The notes under the pieces: generated by a model
What the model was told of the DNA's origin: nothing
Databases searched by the model: none
What the model saw: only the letters and a program-made list of their open reading frames with translations
Program-made: the position numbers and the translations under genes
Part shown: piece after piece, positions 1-4,931 of the stretch
Numbering within the stretch: the first letter of the stretch is position 1
Layout: the number at the start of each line of letters is the position of its first letter
Source: Phycisphaerales bacterium
GTDB lineage: Bacteria > Planctomycetota > Phycisphaerae > Phycisphaerales > SM1A02
Assembly: GCA_007125255.1 (NCBI GenBank)
Contig: SLDM01000497.1
Span: 1 to 5,084, forward strand
Reading direction: 5' to 3'
DNA: 5,084 nucleotides

Positions 1-367
1 TCAGATCACCCTGCCACACGGCAAGGCTCAGCGCAGAGAGTTGAAACCCGGTCTGTCCGCCGGAGGTGAAGGGATGCCACTGAGAGCCGTCCCACCGCGC
101 GATGCGGTTGACCGTCTGTCCGCCCGCCTCGGTAAAGCCGCCGACGACCAGGTCTCCGTTCCACACCGCCAGCGAGCGTACCGTATTGTTGACCCCGATC
201 TGTCCACCCGATTCGAAGGGATGCCATTGGGAGCCGTCCCACCGCGCGATGCCGTTGACCGTCACTCCGCCAGCCGTGGTGAATTCGCCGCCGACGACCA
301 GGTCTCCGTTCCAGACTGTCTGGGCGTACACCGTATCGTTGACCCCGTTGGGTCCGCCGGAATCGAA
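1..367 (-). repeat. Tandem intragenic repeats encoding propeller blades (period 150 then 147 bp)
   Basis: Two full units (367-218 and 217-71) and a partial third (70-1) lie in frame. The clearest identical block is 27 bases long, at 287-313 and 137-163, exactly 150 bases apart; it encodes WNGDLVVGG and flanking bases. A second near-identical block encodes the IARWDGSQWHP part. The second unit lacks one residue (VVGGEFTTAGG against VVGGFTEAGG), so the next period is 147. The third unit is more diverged (LAVWQGDL). Strong nucleotide identity in the blade cores suggests recent duplication or recombination between blades. Confidence 0.85.
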
Positions 368-577
368 GGTCCACCACGTCGGCTCGCAAACGTCGTTGCT
401 GCCGGCGAGGCCGCCCGGGGATCGATCAGCCGCGCTGGCGGGTTGGGGGAGAGCGGCAGGCAGGTGTTCCCGCACACTCGGCTGCGCCGACGTCATGCCG
501 GTCATGGTGAGCGCAATGACGAAGAGAAAGCACGAGAATCCGAGCGTACTGACGGTGATGAGTGAGTTCCTGGCCAT
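1..577 (-). CDS. Exported protein with beta-propeller-like IARWDGSQW repeats, N-terminal part
   Basis: The frame is open from an ATG at 577 to the left edge (192 complete codons, no stop), so this is the N-terminal part of a longer protein. Residues 1-31 look like a signal peptide: a basic start (MARN), a hydrophobic stretch (about residues 6-25) and a likely signal peptidase site after TSA (Ala31). A Pro/Ala-rich linker follows to about residue 60. From residue 71 there are tandem units of about 50 residues with the core VWNGDLVVGG, then AGG, TVN and IARWDGSQWHPF. Units cover residues 71-120, 121-169 and 170-edge. The pattern resembles Kelch, Rax2 and delta-60 type beta-propeller blades common in exported planctomycete proteins; substrate and role are unknown. 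The start is supported by the signal peptide and by AGGA (591-588) ten bases upstream. It lies downstream of the hairpin at 797-836 and probably forms its own transcription unit. Confidence 0.82.
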   Translation of the reverse strand, partial: MARNSLITVSTLGFSCFLFVIALTMTGMTSAQPSVREHLPAALPQPASAADRSPGGLAGSNDVCEPTWWTFDSGGPNGVNDTVYAQTVWNGDLVVGGEFTTAGGVTVNGIARWDGSQWHPFESGGQIGVNNTVRSLAVWNGDLVVGGFTEAGGQTVNRIARWDGSQWHPFTSGGQTGFQLSALSLAVWQGDL

Positions 578-607
578 ATGGTTCCGTTCCTTTCTTTCTC
601 TCTTTCA

Positions 608-715
608 CTTTGGCCTGTGGCTCGCCCGATCAGCGCGCTGGTCGAGGAGAATTGCCGAGCCGCCAAAAGACTGGTTCCTCTCAGGAAACGCAGACGCCGA
701 GGCCCACTCCTCGGC
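608..715 (-). other. Possible structured leader upstream of the exported repeat protein
   Basis: The 578-796 stretch holds no gene I can support. Read on the minus strand it contains, in order, a 7-bp stem GCCGAGG/CCTCGGC (715-696, loop of 6), a short TTCCT/AGGAA hairpin (687-675), and a larger possible fold in which 669-662 (CTTTTGGC) pairs with 614-608 (GCCAAAG) and 661-656 (GGCTCG) pairs with 624-619 (CGAGCC), around a near-perfect palindrome at 643-628. The fold ends about 30 bases before the start codon. I recognise no known riboswitch class and no convincing promoter hexamers. Chance structure in GC-rich DNA is a real alternative. Confidence 0.25.
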
Positions 716-796
716 CAAAATGAACTTTTTTCGCACCACCCGGACTCCTGCGGCGGCGGATCACGCTTCGCACCCCGAAAGCAATTCATGGCATAA

Positions 797-836
797 GAAC
801 GCCCACGGATGACGAGCATGTCATCCGTGGGCGTTC
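797..836 (-). terminator. Perfect 17-bp stem-loop, probable terminator of the fabF transcript
   Basis: Bases 797-813 (GAACGCCCACGGATGAC) are exactly complementary to 820-836, leaving a 6-base loop at 814-819. The stem begins 45 bases beyond the fabF stop codon and lies before the next minus-strand gene, the place expected of an intrinsic terminator. On the minus strand it is followed only by TTATGCC, so the usual run of U is nearly absent; on the plus strand no T run follows either. It may work as a U-poor terminator or as a 3'-end stabilising hairpin. Confidence 0.65.
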
Positions 837-881
837 AGATCGCAGCAGTCAAGCATGCCGGGACTCGATTGATGTTTACGG

Positions 882-2213
882 CTATCCGATCCGGCGGACC
901 GCCAGGGCGTCGTTCTGCCCGCCGAAGCCGAAGGAGTTGCTGATGCAGACTTCCACCCGTGATGGCCGCGCTTCGTTGGGAACGTAATCCAGATCCAGAT
1001 CCGGGTCGGGATGGTGCAGGTTGATCGTCGGCGGCAGGGTCTGGTGCTTGATCGCCATGATGCACGTGATGAGCTCGACCGCGCCGGCGGCGGCGATCAG
1101 GTGCCCCATCATGCTCTTGATCGAGCTCACCGGCACCTTCGGGGCATTCTCGCGGAAGACCGCCTTCACCGCTCTGGTTTCGATCGAATCGTTCTCCTGC
1201 GTGCCCGTGCCGTGGGCGGAGATGTAATGCACGTACGGCACGCCGTTCTCATCCACCGCGAGTGGGTCGATCCCCGCCTGTTGAAGCGCATCAAGCATCG
1301 CCGCTGCGGCGCCGCGGCCCTCCGGCTGAATGTCGGTGATGCGGAACGCATCGGCGCTGGAGCCGTAGCCGATCACTTCGGCGAGCGGGGTGGCGCCGCG
1401 CTGTTCGGCGTGTTCGAGCGTTTCGAGGATCACGATGCCGGAACCCTCGCCCATCACGAACCCATCGCGCGTGCGGTCGAAGGGACGCGAGGCCTGTTGC
1501 GGTTCGTCGTTGCGGTTGGAGAGGGCGGTGAGTCGATTGAAGCCGGTCACCCCGAGCACGTGCAGCATGGTGTGCGTGCCGCCGGACACCATGACATCCG
1601 CTTCGCCGCGTTGAATGATGCTGAACGCCTCGCCGATCGCCTGGGTCGAGGCCGCGCAGGCGGTGAGGCAGTTGTACGCCGGTCCGCGCATGCCGAACTC
1701 CCGCGCCAGGTGGGCCATCGGCATGTTGGGTTCCTGCTCGATCTCTGTCCAGGGATCAAAGTGCTCCCTGGCCGCTTCCGCCCACTTCTTCGCATCCACC
1801 GTCATCGTCTTCTCATCCCAGCCGGCGAGGTTCACGCGCGAGTACTTGTCGAAGTCGAGTACGCCTTCGCCTGCGCCGAGGTACATGCCGATGCGGCGGT
1901 GGTCAAGGGTTTTCGCGCTGCTGAGGCCGGCCTGTTCCCACGCCTGCCGCGCGGCGCCGAGGGCGAACTGGGTGTGCGTGCCCGCGTGTTCGTGGTGTTT
2001 GGGGTTCTCCACGAACTTGGTGAAGTCGTAGCCGCGGATCTGGGCCGCGAACGTGGTCGGGAAGGTGGACGCATCGAAGCGATCGATCTTCGAGACGCCC
2101 GACTCGCCGCGCACGAGTCGCTGCCAGACCGTGTCGAGGTCAAAGCCGAGGGGGGTGATCCACCCCATACCGGTGATGACGATGCGGCGATGAGCGGTGT
2201 TCGACGTGGGCAT
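882..2213 (-). CDS. fabF: FabF-type beta-ketoacyl-ACP synthase (KAS II family), 443 aa
   Basis: This is a cytoplasmic condensing enzyme of the thiolase fold, joining malonyl-ACP to an acyl primer with loss of CO2 in fatty-acid elongation or a related pathway. The nucleophile is Cys186 (TACAAST), with His334 (SAHGTGTQEND), Lys366 and His371 (KSMMGHLIAAAG), and the C-terminal SNSFGFGGQN loop at 425-434. The N-terminus (RRIVITGMGWITPLG) is typical. The protein is longer than the usual 410-residue FabF, mainly from an extra stretch around residues 118-163 before MAHLAREFG. The ATG at 2213 is preferred because the family begins a few residues before RRIVITG. A GTG at 2285 overlapping the VOC stop (GTGA) would add 24 Arg-rich residues not expected in the family. 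No clear Shine-Dalgarno sequence precedes 2213, but TATCAT lies 8 bases upstream. No ACP gene is adjacent, so a role outside housekeeping synthesis is possible. Confidence 0.95.
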   Translation of the reverse strand: MPTSNTAHRRIVITGMGWITPLGFDLDTVWQRLVRGESGVSKIDRFDASTFPTTFAAQIRGYDFTKFVENPKHHEHAGTHTQFALGAARQAWEQAGLSSAKTLDHRRIGMYLGAGEGVLDFDKYSRVNLAGWDEKTMTVDAKKWAEAAREHFDPWTEIEQEPNMPMAHLAREFGMRGPAYNCLTACAASTQAIGEAFSIIQRGEADVMVSGGTHTMLHVLGVTGFNRLTALSNRNDEPQQASRPFDRTRDGFVMGEGSGIVILETLEHAEQRGATPLAEVIGYGSSADAFRITDIQPEGRGAAAAMLDALQQAGIDPLAVDENGVPYVHYISAHGTGTQENDSIETRAVKAVFRENAPKVPVSSIKSMMGHLIAAAGAVELITCIMAIKHQTLPPTINLHHPDPDLDLDYVPNEARPSRVEVCISNSFGFGGQNDALAVRRIG

Positions 2214-2221
2214 AGCACCGC

Positions 2222-2227
2222 ATGATA
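2222..2227 (-). promoter_or_regulatory. Candidate -10 hexamer (TATCAT) directly before fabF
   Basis: On the minus strand TATCAT, one mismatch from TATAAT, ends 8 bases before the fabF ATG at 2213. Transcription starting about 7 bases downstream would give an almost leaderless mRNA, which fits the lack of a ribosome binding site. No good -35 hexamer is seen at 16-18 bases upstream, so this is tentative. Confidence 0.35.
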
Positions 2228-2237
2228 GCAGCCCGAT

Positions 2238-2260
2238 CGCCGTCGGCCGTACGCCGTCGG
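2238..2260. repeat. Short direct repeat CGCCGTCGG x2 upstream of fabF
   Basis: The nonamer CGCCGTCGG occurs at 2238-2246 and 2252-2260, a 14-base period, in the 68-base gap between the VOC gene stop and the fabF start. It lies just upstream of the TATCAT hexamer, in about the place of a -35 region or a regulator site. No regulator is known from the window and chance in GC-rich DNA is possible. Confidence 0.3.
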
Positions 2261-2281
2261 TCGAACGCCCGATTCGGCGGC

Positions 2282-2692
2282 TCACGGCGTGCCGGACTGT
2301 GCCGGTTCGATCAGTTCGACACGGTTGCCGAAGGGATCGCGGAACTCAAAGCGTTCGAATCCGGGAACAGGGATACTCTGCTCGATCTGGATGCCATGGG
2401 TCTCGAGCAATTGCCGCCAGATCGCAAGGTCGGCGACTTCGTACGCGACATGCGCCTTGGTGAGCCGTCGATTCACACCGTCTTCCACGCCGATATGCAA
2501 TGCGCGGTTGCCGACACTGAACCAGATCCCCCCTCGCGATCTGAGTGCGCCCGGTTTTTCGATCTCGTGCAGACCGAGAACTTCACCGTAGAACGCCCGG
2601 GCTTCATCCTCCGCCCCGCACGGGATGGTGATCTGCACGTGGTGAATCGCGCGAATGGCCTTCTGTGCGGTCTCTCCCATCGATCGATTCAT
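2282..2692 (-). CDS. VOC family (glyoxalase/bleomycin-resistance fold) protein, 136 aa
   Basis: A single-module VOC protein with paired beta-alpha-beta-beta-beta motifs, usually a cytoplasmic dimer with a divalent metal. The first half starts IHHVQITIP (16-24), then the EARAFYGEVLGL helix (30-41) and the strand RALHIGVEDG (63-72). The second half starts at KAHVAYEV (79-86) and ends with the hallmark RDPFGNRVELIE (118-129). Likely metal ligands are His17 or His18, His66 or Glu70, His81 and Glu126. Members include glyoxalase I, dioxygenases, epimerases and antibiotic-binding proteins; the sequence does not say which, and the substrate is unknown. The start at 2692 lies 12 bases after the upstream VOC stop; an ATG at 2680 (GETAQKAI...) is an alternative. 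No Shine-Dalgarno sequence is clear. It may be co-transcribed with the upstream VOC gene and fabF. Confidence 0.9.
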   Translation of the reverse strand: MNRSMGETAQKAIRAIHHVQITIPCGAEDEARAFYGEVLGLHEIEKPGALRSRGGIWFSVGNRALHIGVEDGVNRRLTKAHVAYEVADLAIWRQLLETHGIQIEQSIPVPGFERFEFRDPFGNRVELIEPAQSGTP

Positions 2693-2698
2693 CCGTGA

Positions 2699-2728
2699 GT
2701 TGTATCACCCATCAACTGATTCCTGCAA
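2699..2728 (-). promoter_or_regulatory. Candidate promoter for the second VOC gene, leaderless type
   Basis: On the minus strand TTGCAG (2728-2723) and TACAAC (2704-2699) are separated by 18 bases, and TACAAC ends 6 bases before the ATG at 2692. The hexamers match the sigma-70 consensus at 3 and 4 of 6 positions, which is weak. The -35 part lies inside the end of the upstream VOC gene. It is listed because two neighbouring genes show the same arrangement. Confidence 0.25.
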
Positions 2729-3073
2729 TTCGACCAGCGCCCCCGCCCCCGTCACACCAACCGGTTCGCGGACGTACGCAGAGCGTCCCCAATCCCAATC
2801 TCGCGGCGGGCGCTCCACCCTGCCGCCGCGCTCGATGAACCCGGCCACGGCCGCATCCAGATCATCCACCGCGAAAGCGATGTGATCCTCACACGGCAGG
2901 TCATCCGGCCCCGGGTCGTACCGCCGGTGGATCAACAGCGTGATGCCGTCAAGATCGAAGATCGCGATCCCCTCGCTCCGCTGCACCGGCGCGCAGCCGA
3001 GCAGCGCTTCGTAGAACGCAGTCGCCGCATCGACGTCATCCACAAAGCGCGCGATCTCACGAAGCTGAGGCAT
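2705..3073 (-). CDS. VOC family protein, divergent, 122 aa
   Basis: A second VOC-fold protein of normal single-domain length. Visible elements are LREIARFVDDVDAATAFYEALLG (strand 1 and helix 1, about 4-26), AIFDLDGITLLIHRRY (37-52), CEDHIAFAVDDLDAAVAGFIERGG (61-84) and the C-terminal WGRSAYVREPVGV...LVEL (95-116). His49, His64 and Glu115 sit where metal ligands are expected, but the first strand carries Arg/Phe instead of the usual His, and the hallmark DPDGNxxEL is altered to EPVGVTGAGALVEL, with about four extra residues before the ligand Glu. It may bind metal differently, or act as a binding protein rather than an enzyme. Low similarity to the neighbouring VOC protein argues against recent duplication. 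The ATG at 3073 has no ribosome binding site at normal distance, but TACAAT lies 6 bases upstream. Function unknown. Confidence 0.87.
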   Translation of the reverse strand: MPQLREIARFVDDVDAATAFYEALLGCAPVQRSEGIAIFDLDGITLLIHRRYDPGPDDLPCEDHIAFAVDDLDAAVAGFIERGGRVERPPRDWDWGRSAYVREPVGVTGAGALVELQESVDG

Positions 3074-3079
3074 GAGCGG

Positions 3080-3085
3080 ATTGTA
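3080..3085 (-). promoter_or_regulatory. Candidate -10 hexamer (TACAAT) directly before the first VOC gene
   Basis: TACAAT on the minus strand matches TATAAT at 5 of 6 positions and ends 6 bases before the ATG at 3073, so a transcript would start at or next to the start codon. The -35 position (TCGCGA at 17-base spacing) is poor. The only GGAG nearby is 16 bases from the ATG, too far for a ribosome binding site. This would be the promoter of a VOC-VOC-fabF unit. Confidence 0.42.
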
Positions 3086-3160
3086 CTTTCTCCGCGCGGC
3101 CGTCGCGATGGGCCACGTTTCTTCGCGCGCTTGAGGAAATCAGGCGTGACACCGATATCG

Positions 3161-3186
3161 TTCACCCCTCGATGCCTCGATGCCTC
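3161..3186 (-). repeat. Degenerate direct repeat, copy 1, in the ALDH-VOC spacer
   Basis: On the minus strand this copy reads GAGGCATCGAGGCATCGA followed by GGGGTGAA, with an internal GGCATCGA duplication. It aligns without gaps at 19 of 26 positions with the copy at 3313-3338 in the same orientation. The AGGGGTGG core also occurs once more, near 3198-3207. The two copies flank the palindrome at 3265-3284. Confidence 0.5.
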
Positions 3187-3240
3187 TTTACTTTCCCTCC
3201 ACCCCTCTGTCGCCCTCCCCCTTTCCCACGATCGTCCCTC
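3186..3240. other. Pyrimidine-rich tract (plus strand) in the ALDH-VOC spacer
   Basis: The plus strand here is almost all C and T, with only scattered purines; the minus-strand transcript is correspondingly purine-rich (G and A). The rest of the 292-base spacer 3074-3365 holds no gene I can support, only the repeats and hairpins listed separately. Such tracts are common in untranslated DNA of GC-rich genomes and no function is inferred. Confidence 0.5.
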
Positions 3241-3254
3241 CGAAAAACTCGGAG
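3238..3254 (-). terminator. Possible weak terminator hairpin downstream of the ALDH gene
   Basis: CTCCGA (3238-3243) and TCGGAG (3249-3254) form a 6-bp stem with a 5-base loop, GTTTT on the transcript. It lies after the dRS3-like palindrome as read from the ALDH stop at 3366. No U run follows, so it may only be a weak stop or a chance structure. Together with the palindrome it makes two hairpins in series within about 130 bases of the ALDH stop. Confidence 0.3.
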
Positions 3255-3264
3255 TGCCCACTGG

Positions 3265-3284
3265 ATTCCCGCTTTCGCGGGAAT
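3265..3284. repeat. dRS3-like palindromic element (ATTCCC-N8-GGGAAT)
   Basis: The 20-base element is ATTCCCGC, loop TTTC, then GCGGGAAT: a perfect 8-bp inverted repeat. With its flanks (CTGG before, GAC after) it matches the widespread interspersed repeat that yields the spurious peptide VIPAKAGIQ when translated, and it fits the neisserial dRS3 form ATTCCC-N8-GGGAAT. As an RNA hairpin it could end or stabilise the ALDH transcript. One copy is visible here; that it is repeated in this genome is inferred from the family. Confidence 0.72.
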
Positions 3285-3312
3285 GACGAGATCACGACCG
3301 GCACCGGGTCCG

Positions 3313-3338
3313 TCCACCCCTTCGTGCCTCAGTGCCTT
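3313..3338 (-). repeat. Degenerate direct repeat, copy 2, in the ALDH-VOC spacer
   Basis: On the minus strand this copy reads AAGGCACTGAGGCACGA followed by AGGGGTGGA, with an internal AGGCAC duplication, 28 bases past the ALDH stop codon. Its partner is at 3161-3186, 152 bases away in the same orientation. GGCACxGAGGCACGAAGG sequences are a familiar type of intergenic repeat in several bacterial groups; I cannot confirm copy number here. Confidence 0.5.
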
Positions 3339-3365
3339 CTCTCCGCGCCTCCGAATCTTGTTCAT

Positions 3366-4895
3366 TCAAACGTCGACGTACGCGCGCAAGCCCTGCACGC
3401 CGCCTTCGCGGCCGAAGCCGGATTCCTTGAACCCGCCGAAGGGGCTCGAGGCGTCGAACTTGTTGTACGTGTTGCACCAGACCACGCCGGCCTTCAGTTT
3501 CTTCGCGACTTCGAAGATCTTGGCGCCCTTGTCCGTCCACACGCCCGCCGCCAGACCGTAGGGCGTGTTGTTCGCGCGGTGAATCGCCTCCTCCGGCGTG
3601 CGAAAACTCATCACCGCGAGGACCGGGCCGAAGATCTCTTCCCGCGCGATCCGGTGCGACGGCTGCACACCGGTAAAGAAGCACGGCCGGCACCAGTAAC
3701 CCTTCTTCGGCAGGGCCGTCCCGTTCACCTCGTGCATGGTCGCTCCCTCTTCGCGCCCCGCATCGATGTAACCGGTGATTCGCTTGAGCTGCTCCTTCGA
3801 GTTGATCGCGCCGACATCTGTGTTCTTGTCCATCGGATCGCCGACGCGCAGTGACTGAAGGCGGAACTCGAGCTTGTGGATCACTTCCGGGAGGATCGAT
3901 TCTTCCACGAAAAGCCGTGAACCGGCGCAGCAGACGTGGCCCTGGTTGAAGTAGATGCCGCTGATCACGCCTTCGATCGCCTGGTCGAGCGAAGCGTCGG
4001 CGAAGATGATGTTGGGCGACTTGCCGCCGAGTTCGAGGGTGAGTTTTCTCTTCGTGCCCGCGACCGTCTTCGCGAGGATCTTCCCGACCCGTGTCGAGCC
4101 GGTGAAGGCGAGCTTGTCGATCTTCGGATGTTCCGCAAGGGCCTGACCGGTCGCGCCCGCGCCGGTGATGATGTTCACCACGCCGGGGGGGAGATCGACT
4201 TCCTGCAGGATCTCCGCAAGTCGTAGTGCGGTGAGCGGCGTTGTTTCGGCGGGTTTGAGCACGCACGTGTTGCCGCAGGCGAGTGCGGGCGCAAGCTTCC
4301 ACGCCGCCATCAGGAGCGGGAAGTTCCACGGAATGATCTGCCCGCACACGCCGAGCGGCTTCGGCGTCCGGCCGGGGAAGGCGTAGGCGAGCTTGTCACA
4401 CCATCCGGCGTGGTAGAAGAAGTGCTTGGCGACCTCGGGGAGATCAGCATCGCGCGATTCCCTGATCGGCTTGCCGCCGTCCATCGTCTCGAGGACCGCC
4501 AGTTCGCGGGCGCGCTCCTGAATCCGCCGGGCGATGCGGAAGAGGAACTTTGCGCGTTCCTGCGGCTTGAGGCGGGCCCACTTCGGCTGGGCCTTCTTCG
4601 CCGCTTCGACCGCCGCGTTGACATCGGCGCTACCGGCCTCGGCGATTTCGGCGAGCGCTTCTTCCGTGGCGGGGTTGGTAGTCGTGAAGTACCGGCGCGA
4701 TTTCGGCGCGATGAACCTGCCGCCGATAAACAATCCGTATCGATCGGCAATCTCGACGGGCACGCGCTCCGGGGCGGGGCTGTACTCCCAGCCGGCCGAG
4801 TCAGTGGCATCGAGCGCAGAGCGAACGCGGCCGGTGTCGGCGGCGCCGCCGGTCTTGCTCGATTGGTCCGTCTCGGTTCCGCTTCGGTTCGCCAT
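3366..4895 (-). CDS. NAD-dependent aldehyde dehydrogenase (ALDH superfamily), 509 aa
   Basis: A cytoplasmic enzyme oxidising an aldehyde to its carboxylate with NAD+. The full ALDH fold is present: IIPWNFP with Asn191, VLKPAE with Lys214 and Glu217 (a Glu here favours NAD over NADP), FTGSTRVG (264-271), general base Glu288 in ELGGKSP, nucleophile Cys322 in NQGHVCCAGSR, and Glu420 in EEIFGPV. It ends with PFGGFKESGFGREGG (485-499). It resembles the actinobacterial and planctomycete ALDHs often encoded in pairs beside deoC, but no partner is visible here and the substrate is unknown. Residues 1-50 are a hydrophilic, poorly conserved extension before YGLFIGGRFIAP. The ATG at 4895 is chosen because GGAGG (4908-4904) lies 8 bases before it; the ATG at 4916 would put that site inside the gene and add 7 residues. 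The start lies 36 bases after the zinc-ribbon gene stop, suggesting co-transcription. Confidence 0.96.
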   Translation of the reverse strand: MANRSGTETDQSSKTGGAADTGRVRSALDATDSAGWEYSPAPERVPVEIADRYGLFIGGRFIAPKSRRYFTTTNPATEEALAEIAEAGSADVNAAVEAAKKAQPKWARLKPQERAKFLFRIARRIQERARELAVLETMDGGKPIRESRDADLPEVAKHFFYHAGWCDKLAYAFPGRTPKPLGVCGQIIPWNFPLLMAAWKLAPALACGNTCVLKPAETTPLTALRLAEILQEVDLPPGVVNIITGAGATGQALAEHPKIDKLAFTGSTRVGKILAKTVAGTKRKLTLELGGKSPNIIFADASLDQAIEGVISGIYFNQGHVCCAGSRLFVEESILPEVIHKLEFRLQSLRVGDPMDKNTDVGAINSKEQLKRITGYIDAGREEGATMHEVNGTALPKKGYWCRPCFFTGVQPSHRIAREEIFGPVLAVMSFRTPEEAIHRANNTPYGLAAGVWTDKGAKIFEVAKKLKAGVVWCNTYNKFDASSPFGGFKESGFGREGGVQGLRAYVDV

Positions 4896-4903
4896 CGGAA
4901 ATG

Positions 4904-4908
4904 CCTCC
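4904..4908 (-). promoter_or_regulatory. Ribosome binding site GGAGG that fixes the ALDH start
   Basis: GGAGG on the minus strand ends 8 bases before the ATG at 4895, an ideal spacing. It is the only strong Shine-Dalgarno sequence before a gene start in the window and argues for 4895 over the in-frame ATG at 4916. Confidence 0.75.
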
Positions 4909-4931
4909 GGAATCATGGTATCAGCGCCGAT

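Noticed and set aside
137..313. Regularly spaced identical blocks considered as a CRISPR array
   Set aside because: Only two identical blocks 150 bases apart, in frame within a coding sequence; spacers are themselves similar and no cas gene is present.
6..389. A 127-codon minus-strand frame with repeated Arg-rich segments
   Set aside because: It is the out-of-phase reading of the tandem blades; the in-phase reading gives a signal peptide and IARWDGSQW blades.
726..731. Plus-strand hairpin 696-715 followed by T6, considered as an intrinsic terminator
   Set aside because: The T run begins 10 bases after the stem and no plus-strand gene lies upstream to be terminated.
102..812. A 236-codon plus-strand open frame across the left-edge gene and its leader
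   Set aside because: It is antisense to the signal peptide and propeller repeats, runs through the 17-bp hairpin, and its product shows no recognisable domain.
1011..2225. A 404-codon open frame on the plus strand, opposite fabF
   Set aside because: It lies fully antisense to a gene with an intact catalytic triad, its product is rich in Arg, His and Gly without domains, and long antisense frames are usual in GC-rich coding DNA.
2214..2285. A GTG start for fabF at 2285, overlapping the VOC stop as GTGA
   Set aside because: Translational coupling is possible, but the 24 added residues are Arg-rich and unlike the family N-terminus, and the region holds a direct repeat and a -10-like hexamer better explained as untranslated.
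3162..3365. A small minus-strand open frame containing VIPAKAGIQ
   Set aside because: This peptide is the well-known spurious translation of the palindromic repeat at 3265-3284; there is no ribosome binding site or domain.
3292..4347. A 351-codon minus-strand frame inside the ALDH gene
   Set aside because: It is a frame-shifted shadow of the ALDH, rich in Arg, and the ALDH frame has every catalytic motif.
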